Assembly (NCBI GenBank): GCA_910577525.1
Contig: CAJTLI010000034.1
Span: 1 to 21,869, forward strand
Length of the DNA: 21,869 nucleotides
From: an uncultured Oscillospiraceae bacterium
Lineage (GTDB): Bacteria; Bacillota; Clostridia; Oscillospirales; Oscillospiraceae
Direction of reading: 5' to 3'
The position numbers and the translations under genes were made by a program. Shown here in pieces: positions 14,581 through 21,764 of the stretch. Numbering within the stretch: the first letter of the stretch is position 1; each line of letters opens with the position of its first letter. The notes beneath the pieces are model-generated. The model was not told where the DNA came from. It made no database searches and saw nothing but the letters and a program-made list of their open reading frames with translations.

Positions 14581-14607
14581 GTATCGTTTGATTAAAACGA
14601 ACGATAC
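14581..14607. promoter_or_regulatory. LysR operator (T-N11-A box)
   Basis: GTATCGTT (14581-14588), 11 bases, AACGATAC (14600-14607): a perfect 8-bp inverted repeat whose inner T and A are 11 bases apart, the textbook LysR recognition form. It lies between the LysR start and the operon promoter, about 60 bases from the proposed -10 edge of that promoter. Confidence 0.85.
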
Positions 14608-14643
14608 AGTAGTTAGAATGAAATTTACTTCCTTGTGATTATG

Positions 14644-14673
14644 TTGTACAATTTATAAAAATCAGGCTAGAAT
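14644..14673 (+). promoter_or_regulatory. probable promoter of the catabolic operon
   Basis: -10 TAGAAT (14668-14673) with an 18-base spacer to a poor -35 TTGTAC (14644-14649). A weak -35 is expected for an activator-dependent promoter. An alternative -10 TATAAA lies at 14654-14659. The resulting leader is over 250 bases. Confidence 0.5.
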
Positions 14674-14679
14674 ATAGGC

Positions 14680-14774
14680 GATCTGCACAAGCTTGCTTGA
14701 CAGATCTGGGATGGGGGAGATTTGCAGCCGGCAAATCCGACCTCATTATAGCAGACATCTGCCGATCTAGCAAG
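14680..14774 (+). promoter_or_regulatory. leader with mutually exclusive helices
   Basis: GATCTG (14680-14685) can pair with CAGATC (14701-14706). The same AGATC, together with CTTGCT (14692-14697), can instead pair with GATCT-AGCAAG (14764-14774). The latter would enclose the hairpin GATTTGC/GCAAATC (14719-14737). This alternative pairing looks like a small switch, but no known riboswitch class was recognised and no terminator was found. Confidence 0.35.
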
Positions 14775-14798
14775 TACCACAAACTGGGAGGTGATGCG

Positions 14799-14828
14799 GT
14801 GGGCTTAAAACGCTTCGCGCCGGGATGA
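14799..14828 (+). CDS. nine-codon leader ORF, first of an overlapping chain
   Basis: GGGAGG followed 7-9 bases later by GTG opens MGLKRFAPG and stop. The stop overlaps the next ATG as ATGA. The good ribosome binding site is the main support. Together with the next two ORFs it forms a relay of translation into the first operon gene. Confidence 0.35.
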   Translation: MGLKRFAPG

Positions 14829-14884
14829 CCGGGCGCGGAGCGCGGATGTCGCCGGCGGCCGCGGAGATATCCGAAGTCCAATGA
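14825..14884 (+). CDS. 19-codon ORF in the leader chain
   Basis: ATG 14825 overlaps the previous stop by four bases. The peptide is MTGRGARMSPAAAEISEVQ. Its stop in turn overlaps the next ATG (ATGA at 14881-14884). It has no strong ribosome binding site of its own, so it would depend on reinitiation. Confidence 0.3.
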   Translation: MTGRGARMSPAAAEISEVQ

Positions 14885-14943
14885 AGGTGTTTGGAAGCCA
14901 TGCCAACGAGACAAACCGCGAGGAAGGAGTGGAAGCCGCGTGA
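14881..14943 (+). CDS. 20-codon ORF coupled to the PLP enzyme start
   Basis: ATG 14881 overlaps the previous stop. The peptide MKVFGSHANETNREEGVEAA ends in GTGA, where GTG (14940) is the start codon of the aminotransferase-family gene. The AAGGAG site for that gene lies inside this ORF. Its ribosome binding site is weak. Confidence 0.3.
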   Translation: MKVFGSHANETNREEGVEAA

Positions 14944-16115
14944 CAGAGCTGACACACAATTTTGATGAGATCGTTGACCGGCGGGGGACAGACGCCAAAA
15001 AATATCTCCTGTATCCGGAGGACGTACTGCCCATGTGGATCGCCGACAGCGATTTTAAGGCGCCCCAGCCGGTGATCGACGCGCTGACCCGGCGCATCGC
15101 CCAGGGCGTCTATGGCTACCCGGCCGTCAGCGGCCGCCTGAGACGGGCGGCGGCCCGGTGGCAGACGGTCCGCTTCGGCTGGGATGTGGACCCGGACTGG
15201 GTGGAGTATGTGCCGGGCGTCATCGCGGGCGTGATCTGCGCGGTGCGCGCCCTCAGCCGCCCCGGGGACGGCATCGTGATCCAGTCCCCCTGCTATCCGC
15301 CTTTTGCCGACCTCGCCGCCCACAACGGACGGCGCCTGCTGCGCAATCAGCTCATATTGCGCGACGGACACTATGAAATCGACTTTGAGGACTTTGAGAA
15401 GAAGGCCAGCGATCCCCGCACCCGCCTGTTTATCCTGTGCAATCCCCACAACCCCACGGGACGGGTGTTCACCAGGGAGGAGCTCGCCCGGCTGGGAGAG
15501 ATCTGCCTGCGCCACCATGTAATCGTGCTGGCGGATGAGATCCACCACGATCTGGTCTATGCCGGAAGCCGTCACATCCCCTTTGCCAGCCTGTCCCCGG
15601 AGCTGGCCGCCCGCACCATATCCTTCATGAACCCCAGCAAGACCTTCAACGTCCCCGGCTTCCGCACGGCGGCCTTCATCGCGGAAAACCCGCAGCTGAA
15701 GGACGCGGTGCACCAGGTGGTGGTGGACAACAAGGCCTTCGGGGAAAACCTGTGCGGCACCATCGCCTTCTGCACCGCCTATGAGGCCTGCGATTACTAC
15801 GCGGACCAGCTGACGGCGTATCTGGACGGAAACCGGAAGATGCTGGCCCAGGGCCTGGAGCGGGCGCCCGAGATCCGCATGATCCCCTCGGAGGGCACCT
15901 ATTTTGCCTGGCTGGACTGCCGGGCCCTGGGGATGGAGCAGGACGCGCTGGACCGGTTCTTCGTGGACCGGGTCAAGCTGGGGCTGAACAGCGGCCGCAG
16001 CTTCGGCCCGGATGGAGCGGGATTTCTCCGGCTGAATTTTGCCTGTCCCCGGGCCGTGGCGGCGCAGGCGCTGGAACGGATCGTGACACAGCTCACAGCG
16101 TTGAGAAAAACATAG
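14940..16115 (+). CDS. MalY/PatB-family PLP-dependent aminotransferase or C-S lyase
   Basis: The 391-residue fold-type I PLP enzyme starts NFDEIVDRRGTDAKKY and DVLPMWIADSDFKAP, hallmarks of the MalY/PatB group. This group includes cystathionine beta-lyases and aminotransferases. CNPHNPTGRVF is at 167-177, Asp199 (LADEIHHD) and Tyr207 bind the cofactor, and Lys234 in NPSKTFNVPG is the Schiff-base lysine. FLRLNFACPR near the end carries the substrate-carboxylate arginine. GTG 14940 has AAGGAG 10 bases upstream and overlaps a short upstream ORF. As first gene of the operon it could deaminate the amino acid freed by the M20 enzyme, or cleave a C-S bond. Activity cannot be decided from sequence. 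Confidence 0.88.
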   Translation: MTELTHNFDEIVDRRGTDAKKYLLYPEDVLPMWIADSDFKAPQPVIDALTRRIAQGVYGYPAVSGRLRRAAARWQTVRFGWDVDPDWVEYVPGVIAGVICAVRALSRPGDGIVIQSPCYPPFADLAAHNGRRLLRNQLILRDGHYEIDFEDFEKKASDPRTRLFILCNPHNPTGRVFTREELARLGEICLRHHVIVLADEIHHDLVYAGSRHIPFASLSPELAARTISFMNPSKTFNVPGFRTAAFIAENPQLKDAVHQVVVDNKAFGENLCGTIAFCTAYEACDYYADQLTAYLDGNRKMLAQGLERAPEIRMIPSEGTYFAWLDCRALGMEQDALDRFFVDRVKLGLNSGRSFGPDGAGFLRLNFACPRAVAAQALERIVTQLTALRKT

Positions 16116-16131
16116 AGGAAGGAGCATCATC

Positions 16132-17523
16132 ATGAGTGAGAGCAAGAAAAAGAGGAAGCTAAGCTTTAACACCCTGCTGCTGGTGCTGTCCATTTTGGTC
16201 ATTGCCTGTATCATGACCTATATCATCCCCGCGGGGCAGTTCGACACCGACCCTGAGACAAAGGCGCTGATCGCCGGCACCTATCACCGCATCGCCCAGA
16301 CCCCGGTCAACCTCTGGCAGACCCTGCTGAACATCCATCCCGGCCTGATCAGCTCCCCCAACGTGATCTGCCACGTCCTGTTTACCGCCGGTATTCTCCG
16401 CATCATCATCAGCACCGGCGCGGTGGACGATTTTCTGAACTGGTCCATCTATAAGCTTCAGCGCAGGGGCGTTGTGGTCATCGTTCCCATGATGGTCATC
16501 CTGTTTTCCATTCTGTGCGCTTACGGCGGCAACGACTCTTTCTTCGTATTCACCATCATTGGCATCGCGGTGGCCAAAAAGCTCAAGCTGGACCCCATAG
16601 CCGGAATCGCCATGACATACTTTGCCACCAGCATCGGCTTTGCCGGAGCCATCAAGGGCCGGACCATCATCGCCCAGGGGCTTGCGGACCTGCCGCTGTA
16701 CTCCGGCGCGGGCCAGCGCACCTTCTGGCTGTTCTTCATGATGGCCTGCGGCGTGGCCTACGCCCTCTGGTACTGCCTGCGGGTCAAGAAGAACCCCGCG
16801 AACAGCTTCATGGGCAACGACGAGTGGCTGGCCGCCTCCGAGGTGGACGCGGTAGCCATCGAGGCCGTCCCGTTTAAAATTGAGTCCCTGCTGGTGATCC
16901 TTGTCACCGCCGGCTCCTTCATCCTGAACGCCATTATGAGCATCACCCAGAGCTGGAGCTATCCCCAGTACACCGCGGTGCTTTTCTGCGCCGGCATCGT
17001 GTGCGGCGCGCTCTACCGCAAGACGCCCGTTCAGATGGCGGAGGAGTTCGCAAAGGGCTGCCAGTCCATGGGCTTCGTGGTCATCATCATCGGCCTGGGC
17101 GGCGCCATCGCCCGCACGCTCCAGCAGGGCAACGTCCTGCACACCATCGTGAACTGGGTCACTGCCCCCCTGGCCAACGCCCCCGCCGGTGTTGGCGCCA
17201 TCGTGATGTTCTGGTTCAACTGGCTGTTCAACTTCTTCATCATCTCCGGGTCCGGCCAGGCCGCCATCGTCATGCCGGTCATGACCCCCATCTCGGACCT
17301 GCTGGGCATTCACCGCCAGGTGGCCGTCTCCGCCTTCGTCTACGGCGACGCCTTCACCAACATGCTCTTCCCCACCAGCGCACAGCTGATGGGCGCCCTG
17401 GCCATCGCCGGCGTGCCCCTGGGCAAGTGGGTCAAGTTCGTCCTGCCCTTCCTGCTGATTCTGTCCGTGTTCACCTCCATCTACCTGTATATCCTGACCT
17501 CTACGGGATGGACGGGCATGTAA
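16132..17523 (+). CDS. YfcC/DcuC-family membrane carrier
   Basis: The 463-residue membrane protein has about 11-12 helices and belongs to the C4-dicarboxylate anaerobic carrier-like superfamily (YfcC branch). The first helix ends in TYIIPAGQFD (about 28-37), a conserved start in this family, and GSGQAAIVMPVMTPISDLLG with YGDAFTNMLFPTSAQLMGAL are conserved C-terminal segments. Members carry dicarboxylates, amino acids or short peptides. AAGGAG is 7 bases before ATG 16132, and the gap from the upstream gene is 16 bases. Placed between a PLP enzyme and an M20 hydrolase, it most likely imports the amide- or peptide-linked substrate. Confidence 0.88.
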   Translation: MSESKKKRKLSFNTLLLVLSILVIACIMTYIIPAGQFDTDPETKALIAGTYHRIAQTPVNLWQTLLNIHPGLISSPNVICHVLFTAGILRIIISTGAVDDFLNWSIYKLQRRGVVVIVPMMVILFSILCAYGGNDSFFVFTIIGIAVAKKLKLDPIAGIAMTYFATSIGFAGAIKGRTIIAQGLADLPLYSGAGQRTFWLFFMMACGVAYALWYCLRVKKNPANSFMGNDEWLAASEVDAVAIEAVPFKIESLLVILVTAGSFILNAIMSITQSWSYPQYTAVLFCAGIVCGALYRKTPVQMAEEFAKGCQSMGFVVIIIGLGGAIARTLQQGNVLHTIVNWVTAPLANAPAGVGAIVMFWFNWLFNFFIISGSGQAAIVMPVMTPISDLLGIHRQVAVSAFVYGDAFTNMLFPTSAQLMGALAIAGVPLGKWVKFVLPFLLILSVFTSIYLYILTSTGWTGM

Positions 17524-17536
17524 CGGGGCCGGCGCT

Positions 17537-18850
17537 ATGATTGAGCTGAAACAGATTGCGGCCCAAGGCCGGGCCCTTGCGCCCTACGCGGTAGAGCTCC
17601 GGCGCCATTTCCACCGCCATCCGGAGCCCACGTCCAGGGAGTTTGAGACCGTCAAATTCATCTGTGGGCAGCTGGCGGAGCTGGGGATTGCCTACCATAA
17701 GATCCCGGACGGCGGCATTCTGGCCGAGATCAGAGGGGCCGGATTGGGAGACGGCCCGTCGCCCCACGTGCTGCTGCGGGCCGACTGCGACGCGCTGACC
17801 ATGGAGGAGAGCGAGACCGTGGCGGGGATGCCCCGGGCGTGCCGCTCGGAGAACCCAGGCGTGGCCCATATGTGCGGGCATGACGGCCACATGGCCATGC
17901 TTCTGGGGGCGGCCAGGCTCCTGGCGGGAATAGACCCCACGGAGATCAAGGGCGTCATCTACCTCCTCTTCGAGCGGGGGGAAGAGGGCGGAAACTGCAT
18001 CTACTATGTGATGAAGTATATCCAGGAGCAGGGCATCCGCATCGACACCTGCTTCGCCCTGCACGTGGACCCCCGCACGGAGGTAGGAAAATTCGCGCTG
18101 AAGTCCGGCCCCGACCGGGCGGGCAGCGTGATGTTCGAGGTGGAGCTGATCGGAAAGGGAGGGCACGGCTCCCGGCCCGACCTGGCCAACAATCCCATCG
18201 ACTGTTTTGTGGCCATCGCCGGCGCGCTGAAGGATGTGCGGATGCGCCATATTGCCCCCGACCGCATCATTACCGTGAACATCGGCTCCGTGCGCAGCGG
18301 AAGCAAGCGCAATATTGTGCCGGAAAGCCTGAAATTCAATGGGACGGCCCGTTTGTTCGACGTGGAGACGGGGAAGTTGTTCAAGGAGCGGCTTCACGCG
18401 GTTATCGAGAGCATGGCCGCGCTGTATGGCTGCCGGGCGGTGTACCAGGAGTTCTCCGGGCCGTCGCTGTCGGTCAACAACGACCCCACGGCGGCCCAGC
18501 TGGCCCAGGAGGCGCTGGCGGAGCTGTTCGGCGCGGACGCCGTGGAGGAGGCGGACATCGACATGACCGCCGAGAGCTTTTCCACCCTGTCCACCTACTA
18601 TCCCAGCGTCATGGCGCGCCTGGGCGTGTGGGACAAGGCCCGCGGCGAGGCCGCCGGCCTCCATAAGCCCGAGTTTGATCTGGACGAGCGGGCGCTTCCC
18701 TATGGGATCGCCGCCTACGCGGCCTACGCGCTGCGCTGTCTGGACCGGCGGCCCGCGTTCCAGTTCGCCCCCTTCCAGGGGGACGCGGACGCGCTGCTGC
18801 GCTACACCGACCGGCCCGTGCCGGCGCGGTACGATCCGCCGGAATCATAA
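17537..18850 (+). CDS. M20-family amidohydrolase/metallopeptidase
   Basis: The 437-residue protein resembles the M20D hippurate/N-acyl-amino acid hydrolases. HFHRHPEPTSREFET (24-38) and LLRADCDAL (79-87) are typical. The metal and catalytic residues are Cys113 and His115 in HMCGHDGHM, Glu149-Glu150 in FERGEEGG, and His176 in FALHVDP. A dimerisation (lid) domain follows from about 190 (GKGGHGSRP). It hydrolyses an amide bond in the cytoplasm, releasing an amino acid from an N-acyl or aryl group. The start ATG 17537 lies 14 bases after the carrier gene, with only a weak GGGG site. Substrate unknown; N-acyl-amino acids, p-aminobenzoyl-glutamate-like compounds and S-conjugates are all candidates. 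Confidence 0.88.
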   Translation: MIELKQIAAQGRALAPYAVELRRHFHRHPEPTSREFETVKFICGQLAELGIAYHKIPDGGILAEIRGAGLGDGPSPHVLLRADCDALTMEESETVAGMPRACRSENPGVAHMCGHDGHMAMLLGAARLLAGIDPTEIKGVIYLLFERGEEGGNCIYYVMKYIQEQGIRIDTCFALHVDPRTEVGKFALKSGPDRAGSVMFEVELIGKGGHGSRPDLANNPIDCFVAIAGALKDVRMRHIAPDRIITVNIGSVRSGSKRNIVPESLKFNGTARLFDVETGKLFKERLHAVIESMAALYGCRAVYQEFSGPSLSVNNDPTAAQLAQEALAELFGADAVEEADIDMTAESFSTLSTYYPSVMARLGVWDKARGEAAGLHKPEFDLDERALPYGIAAYAAYALRCLDRRPAFQFAPFQGDADALLRYTDRPVPARYDPPES

Positions 18851-18857
18851 AAATACC

Positions 18858-18902
18858 GAGGAGGGCGCCGTCCGTATCGCCATAGGAGCGGCGCCCGTCC
18901 TC
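18858..18902 (+). other. strong intercistronic hairpin between the M20 and crotonase genes
   Basis: GAGGA-GGGCGCCG (18858-18870) pairs with CGGCGCCC-g-TCCTC (18889-18902), 13 pairs with one bulge. The interior TCC-g-TAT closes on ATA-GGA around a CGCC loop, adding about 6 pairs. No T-run follows, so it is not a terminator by the usual rule. It may protect or divide the polycistronic mRNA. Confidence 0.6.
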
Positions 18903-18924
18903 TTGATGCGAGGAGGCAGATACG

Positions 18925-19692
18925 ATGCAGTTTGATGTGGTCCGGTCAAGCGTGGAGGGAGCGGTGGCCACGCTGACCATTGACCGCCCGCCGGTGAACG
19001 TATTGGACTCGGCGGGCTACGGCGAGCTGGACGAGCGGCTCTATCAGCTGAGCAGAGACCAGAGCGTCCGCACCGTGGTGCTGACCGCCGCGGGCGAGCG
19101 GTTTTTTGGGGCGGGCTCCGACGTGAAGGAGTTTGCCGCCCTGAACGATGTGACCGGCCCGCTCTATTCCCAGAGGACGATGTCCGTGCGCGCCCGCCTG
19201 TATCAGTTCCCCCTGCCTGTGATCTGCGCCATCAACGGGTCGGCCTATGGGGGAAGCCTGGGCCTGGCCGTCTGCGCGGACATCCGCCTGAGCGTCCCCG
19301 AGGCGCGGTTCAATCTGGGCGAGATCAATATGGGGACGCTGGGCCTCACCCAGCATCTCTCGGCCCGCTGCCACAACGGAACCGTGCGCCGGATGGTGTA
19401 TACCGGCGAGCCCATCGACGCCCAGACCGCCCAGGCCATCGGCCTGATCGACGAGATTCTGCCCCGGGCGGAGCTGCTGCCCCGGGCCTACGAGCTGGCG
19501 CGGACCATCGCGGAGAAATCGCCCATGGCCATCCGGTACGCCAAGGAGTGCCTGATCGAGGCGGAAAAGAGCGCCCTGGCCGGGGCCCAGTTCGAGGCGG
19601 AGCGCATTTACAGGCTCTGGGGCACCCAGGACAAGACCGAGGCGGTCAGCGCGTTTCTGGAAAAGCGCAGGCCGCAGTTTAAAGGCTGCTGA
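18925..19692 (+). CDS. enoyl-CoA hydratase/isomerase (crotonase) family protein
   Basis: The 255-residue crotonase-fold protein has first oxyanion-hole segment GAGSDVKEF (62-70) and second NGSAYGGSLGLAVCADI (104-120). By alignment to rat crotonase, Glu164 is kept as Glu133 (FNLGEINMGTLG), while Glu144 is replaced by Gly113. Loss of Glu144 argues against a plain hydratase and suggests an isomerase, decarboxylase or hydrolase. GAGGAGG is 8 bases before ATG 18925. It lies 14 bases before gctA. Its likely substrate is the CoA ester made by GctAB or the product of the decarboxylase, for example a shift of a double bond. That role is inference. Confidence 0.87.
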   Translation: MQFDVVRSSVEGAVATLTIDRPPVNVLDSAGYGELDERLYQLSRDQSVRTVVLTAAGERFFGAGSDVKEFAALNDVTGPLYSQRTMSVRARLYQFPLPVICAINGSAYGGSLGLAVCADIRLSVPEARFNLGEINMGTLGLTQHLSARCHNGTVRRMVYTGEPIDAQTAQAIGLIDEILPRAELLPRAYELARTIAEKSPMAIRYAKECLIEAEKSALAGAQFEAERIYRLWGTQDKTEAVSAFLEKRRPQFKGC

Positions 19693-19706
19693 GGGGGAGC
19701 TGGGGT

Positions 19707-20675
19707 ATGAGCAAGGTAATGCGTCTGGAGGACGCGGTAGCGGCCTTTGTCCACGACGGCGACAGCCTGTGCATCGGGGGCTGCACCACCAACCGGAAGC
19801 CCTACGCCCTTGTGCGCGAGATCATCCGCCAGGGGCGGAAAAACCTCTATCTGCACGGCGCGGCCTCCGGCGGGGACGCGGACATGCTGATCGGGGCGGG
19901 CTGCTGCACCGCGTACATCAATTCCTATTGCGCCAACTCCGGCTATTCCAACGTGTCCCGCCGCTACCGCAAGTATGTGGAGGAGGGGCGCATCCTGCTG
20001 GAGGACTACTCGCTGGACGTTCACGCCGCTTTGTATCACGCGGCCGCCCTGGGCTTCCCGTTCATTGCCGTGAAGCACATGCTGGGCAGCGATCTCGTCG
20101 GCCAGGTGGGCATCAGCGAGGAGCTCCGGGCAAAGCACCCGAAGCTCCCGGCCCAAAAATACAAGCTGATGGACAACCCCTTTCAGCCCGGCGACCTGCT
20201 GTGCTGTATCCCCGTGCCCGACATCGACGTGGCGCTGATCCATGTGCAGAAGGCGGCGCCGGACGGCACCTGCCGGATCGAGGGCGCGGTGTTCAACGAC
20301 CTGGACATGGCCCTGGGCTGCCGCCACGTCATCGTCAGCTGCGAGGAGCTGACCTCGGCGGAGGAGCTGCGGCGGGAGCCGGGCCTCAACCAGATCTCCT
20401 GCGTCATCCCGGACGCCGTGGTCCTGGCACCCTATGGGGCCCATCCCTCGCAGGTCAGCGGGTATTACGACTATGACCGGGCGTTTTTAACGGAGTATGA
20501 CCACGCGGGCAGGGAGGACGGGCTTTTTGAGGAATTCTTGGACCGGTGGGTGCGCCGGCCGCGGGACCACTACGCCTATCTGGAGCAGCTGGGGATCAAA
20601 CGCCTGCTGGACCTGCGGATACGCCCCGGCATGAACATCGCCGTTCCGGAGGACGGGGGAGGTGAGGACGGATGA
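19707..20675 (+). CDS. gctA: glutaconate CoA-transferase subunit A
   Basis: The 322-residue protein follows the Acidaminococcus GctA pattern from end to end: MSKVMRLEDAVAAFVHDGD start, GGCTTNRKPYALVREI, GDADMLIG, ANSGYSNVSRRYRK, DNPFQPGD, VDALVLAPYGAHPSQ-like PDAVVLAPYGAHPSQ, and a C-terminal LGIKRLLDLRI. The enzyme, with GctB, moves CoA from acetyl-CoA or glutaconyl-CoA to a dicarboxylic acid such as 2-hydroxyglutarate. GGGGGAG precedes ATG 19707, and its stop overlaps gctB by four bases (ATGA). Subunit identity is strong; the natural acid may differ, since no 2-hydroxyglutaryl-CoA dehydratase gene is in view. Confidence 0.92.
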   Translation: MSKVMRLEDAVAAFVHDGDSLCIGGCTTNRKPYALVREIIRQGRKNLYLHGAASGGDADMLIGAGCCTAYINSYCANSGYSNVSRRYRKYVEEGRILLEDYSLDVHAALYHAAALGFPFIAVKHMLGSDLVGQVGISEELRAKHPKLPAQKYKLMDNPFQPGDLLCCIPVPDIDVALIHVQKAAPDGTCRIEGAVFNDLDMALGCRHVIVSCEELTSAEELRREPGLNQISCVIPDAVVLAPYGAHPSQVSGYYDYDRAFLTEYDHAGREDGLFEEFLDRWVRRPRDHYAYLEQLGIKRLLDLRIRPGMNIAVPEDGGGEDG

Positions 20676-21445
20676 CCTATACGAACAAGGAGATGCAGGT
20701 GGTCATGATCGCCAGGCAGATTCGGGACGGCCAGCGGGTCATTGTGGGCACGGGGCTGCCGCTGATCGGCGCGTCTCTGGCCAAGCGCACCTACGCCCCC
20801 CGCTGCTGCTTGCTGGTGGAGAGCGGCATGGTGGACGGCAGGCCCATGGAGGCCCCCACCAGCGTGGCCGACCTGCGCTTTTCCCAGGGGGCCTCATCCC
20901 TGGGGGAGACCTTCCGCTATTTCGGCCTGCAAAACAACACCCTGCGCAAAAAGGTCATAGACATCGGCTTTCTGGGCGGGGCGCAGGTGGACCCCTACGG
21001 GAATCTGAACTCCACCTCCATCGGGGACTACCATCACCCCGCCGCCCGCTTTTCCGGAAGCGGGGGCGCCAATGGAATCGCCACCTTTGTGGATACGGTG
21101 CTGATTATGCAGCACCAGAGGCGGCGCTTTGTGGAGAAGGTGGATTATCTCACCAGCCCGGGCTGGATCGACGGGCCGGACGGCCGGCGGAGCAGGGGCC
21201 TGCCCGCCCACTGCGGCCCCCGGGCGGTGGTCACGGACCTGGGAGTCATGCGTTTTGACGAGGGGACAAAGCGCATGTTTGTGGCGGAGCGCTACCCGGG
21301 CGTCACCGCCGAGGAGATACAAAGGAATACCGGCTTTGACATCGACGTGTCCCGGGCGGTGGAGTCGCGGCCCCCGGAGCCGGAGTGCCTGGAGATTCTG
21401 CGCAGGCAGCTGGACCCGGACCGGGTCTACATCGGGAAGAATTGA
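20672..21445 (+). CDS. gctB: glutaconate CoA-transferase subunit B
   Basis: The 257-residue protein matches GctB of the glutamate-fermentation pathway: TNKEMQVVMIARQI start, GTGLPLIGASLAKRTYAP, the catalytic Glu50 in LLVESGMVDG (equivalent to Glu54 of the Acidaminococcus subunit), FLGGAQVDPYGNLNSTSIGDYHHP, GSGGANGIATF and TSPGWIDGPDGR. Retention of the glutamate separates it from the AibAB-type decarboxylases that share the fold but lost it. Translation is coupled to gctA by the ATGA overlap. A strong hairpin lies between this gene and the next. Confidence 0.92.
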   Translation: MTYTNKEMQVVMIARQIRDGQRVIVGTGLPLIGASLAKRTYAPRCCLLVESGMVDGRPMEAPTSVADLRFSQGASSLGETFRYFGLQNNTLRKKVIDIGFLGGAQVDPYGNLNSTSIGDYHHPAARFSGSGGANGIATFVDTVLIMQHQRRRFVEKVDYLTSPGWIDGPDGRRSRGLPAHCGPRAVVTDLGVMRFDEGTKRMFVAERYPGVTAEEIQRNTGFDIDVSRAVESRPPEPECLEILRRQLDPDRVYIGKN

Positions 21446-21455
21446 CCCGCATTCA

Positions 21456-21493
21456 CCGGCCCTGCCCGGCGGCGCTGGCCGCCGGGCGGCCGG
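21456..21493 (+). other. strong intercistronic hairpin after gctB
   Basis: GCCCGGCGGC (21464-21473) and GCCGCCGGGC (21478-21487) form a perfect 10-bp stem with loop GCTG. CCGGCC (21456-21461) and GGCCGG (21488-21493) extend it by six pairs after a 2-base bulge. There is no U-tract, and GAGGAGG for the next gene follows at once. It could separate expression of the CoA-transferase from the decarboxylase subunits. Confidence 0.6.
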
Positions 21494-21512
21494 ACAGAGG
21501 AGGAAGCTGTTG

Positions 21513-21743
21513 ATGATCGGTGTTATCGCTGCCGGGACGGCGGCGCTGGCCGCCAGCGTTCCCGTCCTTTTGTGGATATGCTCCGGCCTGGCCGCCGTTG
21601 TGCTGGCGGGGGCGGCGCTGTGGCGCCTGCGGGCCAGGCGCGGCGCGGGCAGGGAGGCCTGCGCGGTGATTCTCGCCGTGCTGTGCGAGGAGCTGCGGGC
21701 CGCCCCCGAGGAACTGCGGATCGTCAGTATCCGCAAACTATGA
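21513..21743 (+). CDS. OadG/GcdD-like small membrane subunit of a Na+-pumping decarboxylase
   Basis: The 76-residue protein has a hydrophobic N-terminal half (about 5-43, one or two helices) and then a helix ending in APEELRIVSIRKL. A CEEL-x-PEEIRIVSI-type tail is a feature of the small delta/gamma subunits that sit before biotin carrier genes in glutaconyl-CoA, methylmalonyl-CoA and oxaloacetate decarboxylases. GAGGAGG is about 10 bases before ATG 21513. The next gene is a biotin-carrier start 21 bases on, which supports the call. It probably anchors and stabilises the complex at the membrane. Confidence 0.72.
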   Translation: MIGVIAAGTAALAASVPVLLWICSGLAAVVLAGAALWRLRARRGAGREACAVILAVLCEELRAAPEELRIVSIRKL

Positions 21744-21764
21744 GAGACGATTGGAAGGATCAGC

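Noticed and set aside
14761..14800. T-box riboswitch in the operon leader, suggested by GGTGATGCGG near a GGGAGG
   Set aside because: The T-box core (GGUGGNACCGCG) and a terminator/antiterminator pair are not present.
14639..15097. 152-codon minus-strand frame in the lysR-operon gap
   Set aside because: It covers the operon promoter and leader and enters the PLP enzyme gene; no ribosome binding site or domain.
16159..17313. 384-codon frame antisense to the YfcC carrier
   Set aside because: Asp/Gly/His/Gln-rich shadow of a hydrophobic membrane protein; no family match.
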